From the NCBI GenBank assembly GCA_958298945.1, contig OY282608.1:66254951-66318950 (forward strand): a DNA stretch of 64,000 nucleotides. Reading direction: 5' to 3'. Under the pieces are notes generated by a model, which searched no databases, was not told where the DNA came from, and saw nothing but the letters and a program-made list of their open reading frames with translations. Source of the DNA: Atherix ibis. Its lineage: Eukaryota; Arthropoda; Insecta; Diptera; Athericidae. Made by a program: the position numbers and the translations under genes. Numbering within the stretch: the stretch's first letter is position 1; the number at the start of each line of letters is the position of its first letter. Shown here piece after piece: positions 1 through 14,900 of the stretch.

Positions 1-3000
1 GTAGTATGTTTAAGAGGAATATGAAGTAGTATGTTTAAGAGGAATATTAAGTAGTATGTTTAAGAGGAATATGAAGTAGTATGTTTAAGAGGAATATTAA
101 GTAGTATGCTTAAGAGGAATATGAAGTAGTATGTTTACGAGGAATATGAAGTAGTATGTTTAAGAGGAATATGAAGTAGTATGTTTAAGAGGAATATGAA
201 GAAGTATGTTTAAGAGGAATTTGAAGTATTGTAGTATATTTAAGAGGAATATGAAGTAGTATATTTAAGAGGAATATGAAAAAGTATGTTTAAGAGGAAT
301 ATGAAGTAGTATGTTTAAGAGGAATATGCAGTTGTATGTTTAAGAGGAATATGAAGTAGTATATTTAAGTCGAATATGAAGTAGTATGTTTAAGAGGAAT
401 ATGAAGTAGTTTGTTTAAGAGGAATATGAAGTAGTATGTTTAAGAGGAATATGAAGTAGTATGGTTAAGAGGAATATGAAGTAGTATGTTTAAGAGGAAT
501 ATGAAGTAGTATGTTTAAGAGGAATATGAAAAAGTATGTTTAAGAGAAAAATAAAGTAGTATATTTAACACGAATATGCAGTAGTAAGTTTAAGAGGAAT
601 ATAAAGTAGTTTATTTAAGTGGAATATGAAGTAGTATGTTTAAGAGGAATATGAAGTAGTGTGTTTAAGAGGAATATGAAGTAGTATATTTAAGAGGAAT
701 ATGAAGTAGTATGTTTAAGAGGAATATGAAGTAGTATATTTAAGAGGAATATGAAGTAGTATATTTAAGAGGAATATGAAGTAATATGTTCAAGAGGAAT
801 ATGAAGTAGTATATTTAAGAGGAATATGAAGTAGTATGTTTAAGAGGAATATGAAGTAGTATATTTAAGAAGCATATGTAGTAGTATATTTAGGATGAAT
901 ATGAAGTTGTATGTATAAGAGGAATATGAAGTAGTATGTTTAAGAGGAATATGAAGTAGTATGTTTAAGAGGAATATGAAGTAGTATATTTAAGAGGAAT
1001 ATGAAAAAGTATGTTTAAGAGGAATATGAAGTAGTATGTTTAAGAGGAATATGAAGTAGTATGTTTAAGAGTAATATGAAGTAGTATGTTTAAGAGGAAT
1101 ATTAAGTAGTATGTTTAAGAGGAATATGAAAAAGTATGGTTGAGAGGAATATGAAGTAGTATGTTTAAGAGGAATATGAAGTAGTATGTTTAAGAGGAAT
1201 ATGAAGTAGTATGTTTAAGAGGAATATGAAGTAGTATATTTAAGAGGAATATTAAGTAGTATGTTTAAGAGGAATATGAAAAAGTATGTTTGAGAGGAAT
1301 ATGAAGTAGTATGCTTAAGAGGAATATGAAGTAGTATGTTTGAGAGAAATATGGAGTAGTATATTTAAGAGGAATATGAAAAAGTATGTTTAAGAGGAAT
1401 ATGAAGTAGTATGTTTAAGAGGAATATGATGTAGTATGTTTAAGAGTAATATGAAGTAGTATGTTTAAGAGGAATATTAAATAGTATGTTTAAGAGGAAT
1501 ATGAAAAAGTATTTTTGAGAGGAATATGAAGTAGTATGTTTAAGAGGAATATGAAGTAGTATATTTGAGAGGAATATGAAGTAGTATGTTTAAGAGGAAT
1601 ATGAAGTAGTATGTTTAAGAGGAATATGAAGTAGTATATTTAAGAGGAATATGAAGAAGTTTCTTTAAGAGGAATATGAAGTAGTATGTTTAAGAGGAAT
1701 ATGCAGTAGTATGTTAAAGAGGAATATGAAAAAGTATGTTTAAGAGGAATATGAAGTAGTATGTTTAAGAGGAATATGAAGTAGAATGTTTAAGAGGAAT
1801 ATGAAGTAGTATGTTTAAGAGGAATATTAAGTAGTATGTTTGAGAGGAATATGAAGTAGTATGTTTAAGAGGAATATGAAGTAGTATGTTTAAGAGGAAT
1901 ATGAAGTAGTATATTTAAGAGGAATATGAAGAAGTTTGTTTAAGAGGAATATGAAGTAGTATGTTTAAGAGGAATATGCAGTAGTATGTTAAAGAGGAAT
2001 ATGAAAAAGTATGTTTAAGAGGAATATGAAGTAGTATGTTTAAGAGGAATATGTAGTAGTATGTTTAAGACGAATTTGAAGTATTGTAGTATATTTAAGA
2101 GGAATATGAAGCAGTATATTTAAGAGGAATATGAAGAAGTTTGTTTAAGAGGAATATGAAGTAGTATGTTTAAGAGGAATATGCAGTAGTATGTTAAAGA
2201 GGAATATGAAAAAGTATGTTTAAGAGGAATATGAAGTAGTATGTTTAAGAGGAATATGAAGTAGTATGTTTAAGAGGAATATGAAGTAGTATGTTTAAGA
2301 GGAATATTAAGTAGTATGTTTAAGAGGAATATGAAGTAGTATGTTTAAGAGGAATATGAAGTAGTATGTTTAAGAGGAATATGAAGTAGTATATTTAAGA
2401 GGAATATGAAAAAGTATGTTTAAGAGGAATATGAAGTAGTATGTTTAAGAGGAATATGAAGTAGTATGTTTAAGAGGAATATGAAGTAGTATGTTTAAGA
2501 GGAATATGAAGTAGTATGTTTAAGAGGAATATGAAAAAGTATGTTTAAGAGGAAAATAAAGTAGTATATTTAACACGAATATGCAGTAGTATGTTTAAGA
2601 GGAATATAAAGTAGTTTATTTAAGTGGAATATGAAGTAGTATGTTTAAGAGGAATATGAAGTAGTGTGTTTAAGAGGAATATGAAGTAGTATTTTTAAGA
2701 GGAATATGAAGTAGTATGTTTAAGAGGAATATGAAGTAGTATATTTAAGAGGAATATGAAGTAGTATATTTAAGAGGAATATGAAGTAATATGTTCAAGA
2801 GGAATATGAAGTAGTATATTTAAGAGGAATATGAAGTAGTATGTTTAATAGGAATATGAAGTAGTATATTTAAGAAGCATATGTAGTAGTATATTTAGGA
2901 TGAATATGAAGTTGTATGTATAAGAGGAATATGAAGCAGTATGTTGAAGAGGAATATGAAGTAGTATGTTTATGAGGAATATGAAGTAGTATATTTAAGA

Positions 3001-6000
3001 GGAATATGAAAAAGTATGTTTAAGAGGAATATGAAGTAGTATGTTTAAGAGGAATATGAAGTAGTATGTTTAAGAGTAATATGAAGTAGTATGTTTAAGA
3101 GGAATATTAAGTAGTATGTTTAAGAGGAATATGAAAAAGTATGTTTGAGAGGAATATGAAGTAGTATGTTTAAGAGGAATATGAAGTAGTATGTTTAAGA
3201 GGAATATGAAGTAGTATGTTTAAGAGGAATATGAAGTAGTATATTTAAGAGGAATATGAAAAAGTATGTTTAAGAGGAATATGAAGTAGTATGTTTAAGA
3301 GGAATATGAAGTAGTATGTTTAAGAGTAATATGAAGTAGTATGTTTAAGAGGAATATTAAGTAGTATGTTTAAGAGGAATATGAAAAAGTATGTTTGAGA
3401 GGAATATGAAGTAGTATGTTTAAGAGGAATATGAAGTAGTATGTTTGAGAGGAATATGAAGTAGTATATTTAAGAGGAATATGAAAAAGTATGTTTAAGA
3501 GGAATATGATGTAGTATGTTTAAGAGGAATATGAAGTAGTATGTTTAAGAGTAATATGAAGTTGTATGTTTAAGAGAAATATTAAGTAGTATGTTTAAGA
3601 GGAATATGAAAAAGTATGTTTAAGTGGAATATGAAGTAGTATGTTTAAGAGGAATATGAAGTAGTATGTTTGAGAGGAATATGAAGTAGTATGTTTAAGA
3701 GGAATATGAAGTAGTATGTTTAAGAGGAATATGAAGTAGTATATTTAAGAGGAATATGAAGAAGTTTGTTTAAGAGGAATATGAAGTAGTATGTTTAAGA
3801 GGAATATGCAGTAGTATGTTAAAGAGGAATATGAAAAAGTATGTTTAAGAGGAATATGAAGTAGTATGTTTAAGAGGAATATGAAGTAGTATGTTTAAGA
3901 GGAATATGAAGTAGTATGTTTAAGAGGAATATTAAGTAGTATGTTTAAGAGGAATATGAAAAAGTATGTTTAAGAGGTATATGAAGTAGTATGTTTAAGT
4001 GGAATATTAAGTAGTATGTTTAAGAGGAATATGAAGTAGTGTGTTTAAGAGGAATATGAAGTAGTATATTTAAGAGGAATATGAAGTAGTATGTTTAAGA
4101 GGAATATGAAGTAGTATATTTAAGAGGAATATGAAGTAGTATGTTTAACAGGAATATGAAGTAGTATATTTAAGAAGTATATGTGGTAGTATATTAAAGA
4201 GGAATATGAAGTTGTATGTATAAGAGGAATATGAAATAGTATGTTTAAGAGGAATATGAAGTAGTATGTTTAAGAGTAATATGAAGTAGTATGTTTAAGA
4301 GGAATATGAAGTAGTATGTTTAAGAGGAATATGAAGTAGTATATTTAATAGGAATATGAAAAAGTATGTTTAAGAGGAATATGAAGTAGTATGTTTAAGA
4401 GGAATATGAAGTAGTATGTTTAAGAGTAATATGAAGTAGTATGTTTAAGAGGAATATTAAGTAGTATGTTTAAGAGGAATATGAAAAAGTATGTTTGAGA
4501 GGAATATGAAGTAGTATGTTTAAGAGGAATATGAAGTAGTATGTTTAAGAGGAATATGAAGTAGTATATTTAAGAGGTATATGAAGAAGTTTGTTAAAGA
4601 GGAATATGAAGTAGTATGTTTAAGAGGAATATGCAGTAGTATGTTAAAGAGGAATATGAAAAAGTATGTTTAAGAGGAATATGAAGTAGTATGTTTAAGA
4701 GGAATATGAAGTAGTATGTTTAAGAGGAATATGAAGTAGTATGTTTAAGAGGAATATTAAGTAGTATGTTTAAGAGGAATATGAAGTAGTATGTTTAAGA
4801 GGAATATGAAGTAATATGTTTAAGAGGAATATGAAGTAGTATGTTTAAGAGGAATATTAAGTAGTATGTTTAAGAGGAATATTAAGTAGTATGTTTAAGA
4901 GGAATATGAAGTAGAATGTTTAAGAGGAATATGAAGTAGTATGTTTAAGAGGAATATGAAGTAGTATGTTTAAGAGGAATATGAAGTAGTATGTTTAAGA
5001 GGAATTTGAAGTATTGTAGTATATTTAAGAGGAATATGAAGTAGTATATTTAAGAGGAATATGAAGAAGTTTGTTTAAGAGGAATATGAAGTAGTATGTT
5101 TAAGAGGAATATGCAGTAGTATGTTAAAGACGAATATGAAAAAGTATGTTTAAGAGGAATATGAAGTAGTATGTTTAAGAGGAATATTAAGTAGTATGTT
5201 TAAGAGGAATATGAAGTAGTATGTTTAAGAGGAATATTAAGTAGTATGTTTAAGAGGAATATGAAGTAGTATGTTTAAGAGGAATATGAAGTAGTATGTT
5301 TAAGAGGAATATGAAGTAGTATATTTAAGAGGAATATGAAAAAGTATGTTTAAGAGGAATATGAAGTAGTAGGTTTAAGTGGAATATTAAGTAGTATGTT
5401 TAAGAGGAATATAAAGTAGTGTGTTTAAGAGGAATATGAAGTAGTATATTTAAGAGGAATATGAAGTAGTATGTTTAAGAGGAATATGAAGTAGTTTATT
5501 TAAGAGGAATATGAAGTAGTATGTTTAAGAGGAATATGAAGTAGTATTTTTAAGAAATATATGTAGTAGTATATTAAAGAGGAATATGAAGTTGTATGTA
5601 TAAGAGGAATATGAAGTAGTATGTTTAAGAGGAATATGAAGTAGTATGTTTAAGAGGAATATGAAGTAGTATGTTTAAGAGGAATATAAAGTAGTATGTT
5701 TAAGAGGAATATGAAGTAGTATATTTAAGAGGAATATGAAAAAGTATGTTTAAGAGGAATATGAAGTAGTATGTTTAAGAGGAATATGAAGTAGTATGTT
5801 TAAGAGTAATATGAAGTAGTATGTTTAAGAGGAATATTAAGTAGTATGTTTAAGAGGAATATGAAAAAGTATGTTTGAGAGGAATATGAAGTAGTATGTT
5901 TAAGAGGAATATGAAGTAGTATGTTTAAAAGAAATATGAAGTAGTATATTTAAGAGGAATATGAAGAAGTTTGTTTAAGAGGAATATGAAGTAGTATGTT

Positions 6001-9000
6001 TAAGAGGAATATGCAGTAGTATGTTAAAGAGGAATATGAAAAAGTATGTTTAAGAGGAATATGAAGTAGTATGTTTAAGAGAAATATGAAGTAGTATGTT
6101 TAAGAGGAATATGAAGTAGTATGTGTAAGAGGAATATTAAGTAGTATGTTTAAGAGGAATATGAAGTAGTATGTTTAAGAGGAATATGAAGTAGTATGTT
6201 TAAGAGGAATATGAAGTAGTATGTTTAAGAGGAATATGAAGTAGTATGTTTAAGAGGAATTTGAAGTATTGTAGTATATTTAAGAGGAATATGAAGTAGT
6301 ATATTTAAGAGGAATATGAAAAAGTATGTTTGAGAGGAATATGAAGTAGTATGTTTAAGAGGAATATGCAGTAGTATGTTTAAGAGGAATATGAAGTAGT
6401 ATATTTAAGTCGAATATGAAGTAGTATGTTTAAGAGGAATATGAAGTAGTATGTTTAAGAGGAATATGAAGTAGTATGTTTAAGACGAATATGAAGTAGT
6501 ATGTTTAAGAGGAATATGAAGTAGTATGTTTAAGAGGAATATGAAGTAGTATGTTTAAGAGGAATATGAAAAAGTATGTTTAAGAGGAAAATAAAGTAGT
6601 ATATTTAACACGAATATGCAGTAGTATGTTTAAGAGGAATATAAAGTAGTTTATTTAAGTGGAATATGAAGTAGTATGTTTCAGAGGAATATAAAGTAGT
6701 GTGTTTAAGAGGAATATGAAGTAGTATATTTAAGAGGAATATGAAGTAGTATATTTAAGAGGAATATGAAGTAATATGTTCAAGACGAATATGAAGTAGT
6801 ATATTTAAGAGGAATATGAAGTAGTATGTTTAAGAGGAATATGAAGTAGTATGTTTAAGAGGAATATGAAGTAGTATATTTAAGAGGAATATGAAGAAGT
6901 TTGTTTAAGAGGAATATGAAGTAGTATGTTTAAGAGGAATATGCAGTAGTATGTTAAAGAGGAATATGAAAAAGTATGTTTAAGAGGAATATGAAGTAGT
7001 ATGTTTAAGAGGAATATGAAGTAGTATGTTTAAGAGGAATATGAAGTAGTATGTTTAAGAGGAATATTAAGTAGTATGTTTAAGAGGAATATGAAAAAGT
7101 ATGTTTAAGAGGAATATGAAGTAGTATGTTTAAGTGGAATATTAAGTAGTGTGTTTAAGAGGAATATGAAGTAGTGTGTTTAAGAGGAATATGAAGTAGT
7201 ATATTTAAGAGGAATATGAAGTAGTATGTTTAAGAGGAATATGAAGTAGTATATTTAAGAGGAATATGAAGTAGTATGTTTAACAGGAATATGAAGTAGT
7301 ATATTTAAGAAGTATATGTGGTAGTATATTAAAGAGGAATATGAAGTTGTATGTATAAGAGGAATATGAAATAGTATGTTTAAGAGGAATATGTAGTAGT
7401 ATGTTTAAGAATAATATGAAGTAGTATGTTTAAGAGGAATATGAAGTAGTATGTTTAAGAGGAATATGAAGTAGTATATTTAATAGGAATATGAAAAAGT
7501 ATGTTTAAGAGGAATATGAAGTAGTATGTTTAAGAGGAATATGAAGTAGTATGTTTAAGAGTAATATGAAGTAGTATGTTTAAGAGGAATATTAAGTAGT
7601 ATGTTTAAGAGGAATATGAAAAAATATGTTTGAGAGGAATATGAAGTAGTATGTTTAAGAGGAATATGAAGTAGTATGTTTAAGAGGAATATGAAGTAGT
7701 ATATTTAAGAGGAATATGAAGAAGTTTGTTAAAGAGGAATATGAAGTAGTATGTTTAAGAGGAATATGCAGTAGTATGTTAAAGAGGAATATGAAAAAGT
7801 ATGTTTAAGAGGAATATGAAGTAGTATGTTTAAGAGGAATATGAAGTAGTATGTTTAAGAGGAATATGAAGTAGTATGTTTAAGAGGAATATTAAGTAGA
7901 ATGTTTAAGAGGAATATGAAGTAGTATGTTTAAGAGGAATATGAAGTAGTATGTTTAAGAGGAATATGAAGTAGTATGTTTAAGAGGAATATGAAGTAGT
8001 ATGTTTAAGAGGAATATTAAGTAGTATGTTTAAGAGGAATATGAAGTAGAATGTTTAAGAGGAATATGAAGTAGTATGTTTAAGAGGAATATGAAGTAGT
8101 ATGTTTAAGAAGAATATGAAGTAGTATGTTTAAGAGGAATTTGAAGTATTGTAGTATATTTAAGAGGAATATGAAGTAGTATATTTAAGAGGAATATGAA
8201 GAAGTTTGTTTAAGAGGAATATGAAGTAGTATGTTTAAGAGGAATATGCAGTAGTATGTTAAAGACGAATATGAAAAAGTATGTTTAAGAGGAATATGAA
8301 GTAGTATGTTTAAGAGGAATATTAAGTAGTATGTTTAAGAGGAATATGAAGTAGTATGTTTAAGAGGAATATTAAGTAGTATGTTTAAGAGGAATATAAA
8401 GTAGTATGTTTAAGAGGAATATGAAGTAGTATGTTTAAGAGGAATATGAAGTAGTATATTTAAGAGGAATATGAAAAAGTATGTTTAAGAGGAATATGAA
8501 GTAGTATGTTTAAGTGGAATATTAAGTAGTATGTTTAAGAGGAATATGAAGTAGTGTGCTTAAGAGGAATATGAAGTAGTATATTTAAGAGGAATATGAA
8601 GTAGTATGTTTAAGAGGAATATGGAGCAGTTTATTTAAGAGGAATATGAAGTAGTATGTTTAAGAGGAATATGAAGTAGTATATTTAAGAAATATATGTA
8701 GTAGTATATTAAAGAGGAATATGAAGTTGTATGTATAAGAGGAATATGAAGTAGTATGTTTAAGAGGAATATGAAGTAGTATGTTTAAGAGGAATATGAA
8801 GTAGTATGTTTAAGAGGAATATAAAGTAGTATGTTTAAGAGGAATATGAAGTAGTATATTTAAGAGGAATATGAAAAAGTATGTTTAAGAGGAATATGAA
8901 GTAGTATGTTTAAGAGGAATATGAAGTAGTATGTTTAAGAGTAATATGAAGTAGTATGTTTAAGAGGAATATTAAGTAGTATGTTTAAGAGGAATATGAA

Positions 9001-11969
9001 AAAGTATGTTTGAGCGGAATATGAAGTAGTATGTTTAAGAGGAATATGAAGTAGTATGTTTAAGAGAAATATGAAGTAGTATATTTAAGAGGAATATGAA
9101 GAAGTTTGTTTAAGAGGAATATGAAGTAGTATGTTTAAGAGGAATATGAAGTAGTATGTTAAAGAGGAATATGAAAAAGTATGTTTAAGAGGAATATGAA
9201 GTAGTAAGTTTAAGAGGAATATGAAGTAGTATGTTTAAGAGGAATATGAAGTAGTATGTGTAAGAGGAATATTAAGTAGTATGTTTAAGAGGAATATGAA
9301 GTAGTATGTTTAAGAGGAATATGAAGTAGTATGTTTAAGAGGAATATGAAGTAGTATGTTTAAGAGGAATATGAAGTAGTATGTTTAAGAGGAATTTGAA
9401 GTATTGTAGTATATTTAAGAGGAATATGAAGTAGTATATTTAAGAGGAATATGAAAAAGTATGTTTGAGAGGAATATGAAGTAGTATGTTTAAGAGGAAT
9501 ATGCAGTAGTATGTTTAAGAGGAATATGAAGTAGTATATTTAAGTCGAATATGAAGTAGTATGTTTAAGAGGAATATGAAGTAGTATGTTTAAGAGGAAT
9601 ATGAAGTAGTATGTTTAAGACGAATATGAAGTAGTATGTTTAAGAGGAATATGAAGTAGTATGTTTAAGAGGAATATGAAGTAGTATGTTTAAGAGGAAT
9701 ATGAAAAAGTATGTTTAAGAGGAAAATAAAGTAGTATATTTAACACGAATATGCAGTAGTATGTTTAAGAGGAATATAAAGTAGTTTATTTAAGTGGAAT
9801 ATGAAGTAGTATGTTTAAGAGGAATATTAAGTAGTATGTTTAAGAGGAATATGAAGTAGTATGTTTAAGAGGAATATGAAGTAGTATGTTTAAGAGGAAT
9901 ATGAAGTAGTATGTTTAAGAGGAATATGAAGTAGTATGTTTAAGAGGAATATTAAGTAGTATGTTTAAGAGGAATATGAAGTAGAATGTTTAAGAGGAAT
10001 ATGAAGTAGTATGTTTAAGAGGAATATGAAGTAGTATGTTTAAGAGGAATATGAAGTAGTATGTTTAAGAGGAATTTGAAGTATTGTAGTATATTTAATA
10101 GGAATATGAAGTAGTATATTTAAGAGGAATATGAAGAAGTTTGTTTAAGAGGAATATGAAGTAGTATGTTTAAGAGGAATATGCAGTAGTATGTTAAAGA
10201 CGAATATGAAAAAGTATGTTTAAGAGAAATATGAAGTAGTATGTTTAAGAGGAATATTAAGTAGTATGTTTAAGAGGAATATGAAGTAGTATGTTTAAGA
10301 GGAATATTAAGTAGTATGTTTAAGAGGAATATGAAGTAGTATGTTTAAGAGGAATATGAAATAGTATGTTTAAGAGGAATATGAAGTAGTATATTTAAGA
10401 GGAATGTGAAAAAGTATGTTTAAGAGGAATATGAAGTAGTATGTTTAAGTGGAATATTAAGTAGTATGTTTAAGAGGAATATGAAGTAGTGTGTTTAAGA
10501 GGAATATGAAGTAGTATATTTAAGAGGAATATGAAGTAGTATGTTTAAGAGGAATATTAAGTAGTTTATTTAAGAGGAATATGAAGTAGTATGTTTAAGA
10601 GGAATATGAAGTAGTATATTTAAGAAATAAATGTAGTAGTATATTAAAGAGGAATATGAAGTTGTATGTATAAGAGGAATATGAAGTAGTATGTTTAAGA
10701 GGAATATGAAGTAGTATGTTTAAGAGGAATATGAAGTAGTATGTTTAAGAGGAATATAAAGTAGTATGTTTAAGAGGAATATGAAGTAGTATATTTAAGA
10801 GGAATATGAAAAAGTATGTTTAAGAGGAATATGAAGTAGTATGTTTAAGAGGAATATGAAGTAGTATGTTTAAGAGTAATATGAAGTAGTATGTTTAAGA
10901 GGAATATTAAGTAGTATGTTTAAGAGGAATATGAAAAAGTATGTTTGAGAGGAATATGAAGTAGTATGTTTAAGAGTAATATGAAGTAGTATGTTTAAGA
11001 GAAATATGAAGTAGTATATTTAAGAGGAATATGAAGAAGTTTGTTTAAGAGGAATATGAAGTAGTATGTTTAAGAAGAATATGCAGTAGTATGTTAAAGA
11101 GGAATATGAAAAAGTATGTTTAAGAGGAATATGAAGTAGTATGTTTAAGAGGAATATGAAGTAGTATGTTTAAGAGGAATATGAAGTAGTATGTGTAAGA
11201 GGAATATTAAGTAGTATGTTTAAGAGGAATATGAAGTAGTATGTTTAAGAGGAATATGAAGTAGTATGTTTAAGAGGAATATGAAGTAGTATGTTTAAGA
11301 GGAATATGGAGTAGTATATTTAAGAGGAATATGAAAAAGTATGTTTGAGAGGAATATGAAGTAGTATGTTTAAGAGGAATATGCAGTAGGATGTTTAAGA
11401 GGAATATGAAGTAGTATATTTAAGTCGAATATGAAGTAGTATGTTTAAGAGGAATATGAAGTAGTATGTTTAAGAGGAATATGAAGTAGTATGTTTAAGA
11501 CGAATATGAAGTAGTATGTTTATGAGGAATATGAAGTAGTATGTTTAAGAGGAATATGAAGTAGTATGTTTAAGAGGAATATGAAAAAGTATGTTTAAGA
11601 GGAAAATAAAGTAGTATATTTAACACGAATATGCAGTAGTATGTTTAAGAGGAATATAAAGTAGTTTATTTAAGTGGAATATGAAGTAGTATGTTTAAGA
11701 GGAATATGAAGTAGCGTGTTTAAGAGGAATATGAAGTAGTATATTTAAGAGGAATATGAAGTAGTATGTTTAAGAGGAATATGAAGTAGTATATTTAAGA
11801 GGAATATGAAGTAGTATATTTAAGAGGAATATGAAGTAATATGTTCAAGACGAATATGAAGTAGTATATTTAAGAGGAATATGAAGTAGTATGTTTAAGA
11901 GGAATATGAAGTAGTATATTTAAGAAGCATATGTAGTAGTATATTTAGGATGAATATGAAGTAGTATGT
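1..11969 (+). repeat. 25-bp satellite array, block 1a
   Basis: Head-to-tail 25-bp monomers fill this stretch from the first base, so the array extends beyond the window. The consensus starts GTAGTATGTTT and ends GAATATGAA, with no C on this strand. Common variants are ATATTT for ATGTTT at bases 6-11, AAAGTATG (GT to AA at the unit start), GAAGTTTG, GTTAAAGAGG, ATTAAG endings, AAGTGG, TTCAAG and AACACGAATATGCAG. Variants recur in the same order over kilobases, which marks higher-order repeats. Compared with later blocks, ATTAAG, GAAGTTTG and GTTAAAG variants are more frequent here. There are no genes; stop triplets recur in all frames. The right limit is set at a 4-bp irregularity (CATA) near 11971 that shifts the 25-bp phase. 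Confidence 0.97.
3712..9815 (+). repeat. Higher-order satellite repeat, period 3,135 bp
   Basis: Diagnostic variants recur exactly 3,135 bp apart: GAAGTTTG at 3761 and 6896, AAGTATATGTGG at 4175 and 7310, the 30-bp monomer at 5002 and 8137 and again at 6257 and 9392, and AACACGAAT at 6606 and 9741. The period equals 125 units of 25 bp plus 10, matching the two 30-bp monomers it holds. The copies differ at scattered bases, so this is older than the near-identical duplications farther right. A third partial copy follows, with marker spacings of 1,935 bp (8686 to 10621) and 1,880 bp (9741 to 11621). Limits are approximate. Confidence 0.85.
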
Positions 11970-14900
11970 ACATATAAGAGGAATATGAAGTAGTATGTTT
12001 AAGAGGAATATGAAGTAGTATGTTTAAGAGGAATATGAAGTCGTATGTTTAAGAGGAATATGAAGTAGTATGTTTAAGAGGAATATGAAGTAGTATGTTC
12101 AAGAGGAATATGAAGTAGTATATTTAAGAGGAATATGAAGTAGTATGTTTAAGAGGAATATGAAGTAGTATATTTAAGAAGCATATGTAGTAGTATATTT
12201 AAGAGGAATATGAAGTTGTATGTATAAGAGGAATATGAAGTAGTATGTTTAAGAGGTATATGAAGTAGTATGTTTAAGAGGAATATGAAGTAGTATATTT
12301 AAGAGGAATATGAAAAAGTATGTTTAAGAGGAATATGAAGTAGTATGTTTAAGTGGAATATGAAGTAGTATGTTTAAGAGGAATATGAAGTAGTGTGTTT
12401 AAGAGGAATGTGAAGTAGTATATTTAAGAGGAATATGAAGTAGTATGTTTAAGAGGAATATGAAGTAGTATATTTAAGAGGAATATGAAGTAGTATATTT
12501 AAGAGGAATATGAAGTAGTATGTTCAAGAGGAATATGAAGTTGTATATTTAAGAGGAATATGAAGTTGTATGTTTAAGAGGAATATGCAGTAGTATGTTT
12601 AAGAGGAATATGAAGTAGTATATTTAAGTGGAATATGAAGTAGTATGTTTAAGAGGAATATGAAGTAGTGTGTTTAAGAGGAATATGAAGTAGTATATTT
12701 AAGAGGAATATGAAATAGTATGTTTAAGAGGAATATGAAGTAGTATATTTAAGAAGCATATGTAGTAGTATATTTAAGAGGAATATGAAGTTGTATGTAT
12801 AAGAGGAATATGAAGTAGTATGTTTAAGAGGAATATGAAGTAGTATGTTTAAGAGGAATATGAAGTAGTATGTTTAAGAGGAATATGAAGTAGTATGTTT
12901 AAGAGGAGTATGAAGTAGTATATTTAAGGGGAATATGGAAAAGTATGTTTAAGAGGAATATGAAGTAGTATGTTTAAGAGGAATATGCAGTTGTATGTTT
13001 AAGTGGAATATGAAGTAGTATATTTAAGTGGAATATGAAGTAGTATGTTTAAGAGGAATATGAAGTAGTATGTTTAAGACGAATATGAAGTAGTATGTTT
13101 AAGAGGAATATGAAGTAGTATATTTAAGAGTAATATGAAAAAGTATGTTTAAGAGGAATATGAAGTAGTATGTTTAAGTGGAATATGAAGTAGTATGTTT
13201 AAGAGGAATATGAAGTAGTATGTTTAAGAGGAATATGAAGTAGTATGTTTAAGAGGAATATGAAGTAGTATGTTTAAGAGGAATATGAAGTAGTATGTTT
13301 AAGAGAAATATGAAGTAGTATGTTTAAGAGGAATATGAAGTAGTATATTTAAGAGGAATATGAAAAAATATGCTGAAGAGGAATATGTAGTAGTATATTT
13401 AACAGGAATATGCAGTAGTATGTTTAAGAGGAATATGAAGTAGTATATTTAAGTGGAATATGAAGTAGTATGTTTAAGAGGAATATGAAGTTGTGTGTTT
13501 AAGAGGAATATGAAGTAGTATATTTAAGAGGAATATGAAGTAGTATATTTAAGAGGAATATGAAGTAGTATATTTAAGAGGAATATGAAGTAGTATATTT
13601 AAGAGGAATATGAAGTAGTATGTTCAAGAGGAATATGAATTAGTATATTTAAGAGGAATATGAAGTAGTATGTTTAAGAGGAATATGAAGTAGTATATTA
13701 AAGAAGCATATGTAGAAGTATAGTTAAGAGGAAAATGAAGTAGTATATTTAAGAGGAATATGAAGTAGTATGTTCAAGAGGAATATGAAGCAGTATGTTT
13801 AAGAGGAATTTGAAGTATTGTAGTATATTTAAGAGGAATATGAAGTAGTATATTTAAGAGGAATATGAAAAAGTATGTTTAAGAGGAATATGAAGTAGAG
13901 TGTTTAAGAGGAATATGCAGTAGTATGTTTAAGAGGAATATGAAGTAGTATATTTAAGTGGAAGATGAAGTAGTATATTTAAGAGGAATATGAAGTAGTA
14001 TGTTTAAGAGGAATATGAAGTAGTTTATTTAAGAAGCATATGTAGTAGTATATTTAAGAGGAATATGAAGTTGTATGTATAAAAGGAATATGAAGTAGTA
14101 TGTTTAAGAGGAATATGAAGTAGTATGTTTAAGAGGAATATGAAGTAGTATGTTTAAGAGGAATATGAAGTAGTATGTTTAAGAGGAATATGAAGTAGTA
14201 TATTGGAGAGGAAAATGAAAAAGTATGTTTAAGAGGAATATGAAGTAGTATGTTCAAGAGGAATATGAAGTAGTATATTTAAGAGAAATATTAAGTAGTA
14301 TGTTTAAGAGGAATATGAAGCAGTATATTTAAGAAGCATATGTAGTAGTATATTTAAGAGGAATATGAAGTTGTATGTATAAAAGGAATATGAAGTAGTA
14401 TGTTTAAGAGGAATATGAAGTATTATGTTTAAGAGGAATATGAAGTAGTATATTTAAGAGGAATATGAAGTAGTATGTTTAAGAGGAATATGAAGCAGTG
14501 TGTTTAAGAGGAATATGAAGTAGTGTGTTTAAGAGGAATATGAAGTAGTATATTTAAGAGGAATATGAAGTAGTATGTTTAAGAGGAATATGAAGTTGTA
14601 TATTTAAGAGGAATATGAAGTAGTATATTTAAGAGGAATATGAAGTAGTATGTTCAAGAGGAATATGAAATAGTATATTTAAGAGGAATATGAAGTAGTA
14701 TGTTTAAGAGGAATATGAAGTAGTATGTTTAAGAGGAATATGAAGTAGTATGTTTAAGAGGAATATGAAGTAGTATGTTTAAGAGGAATTTAAAGTATTG
14801 TAGTATATTTAAGAGGGATATGAAGTAGTATATTTCAGAGGAATATGAAAAAGTATGTTTAAGAGGAATATGAAGTAGAGTGTTTAAGAGGAATATGCAG

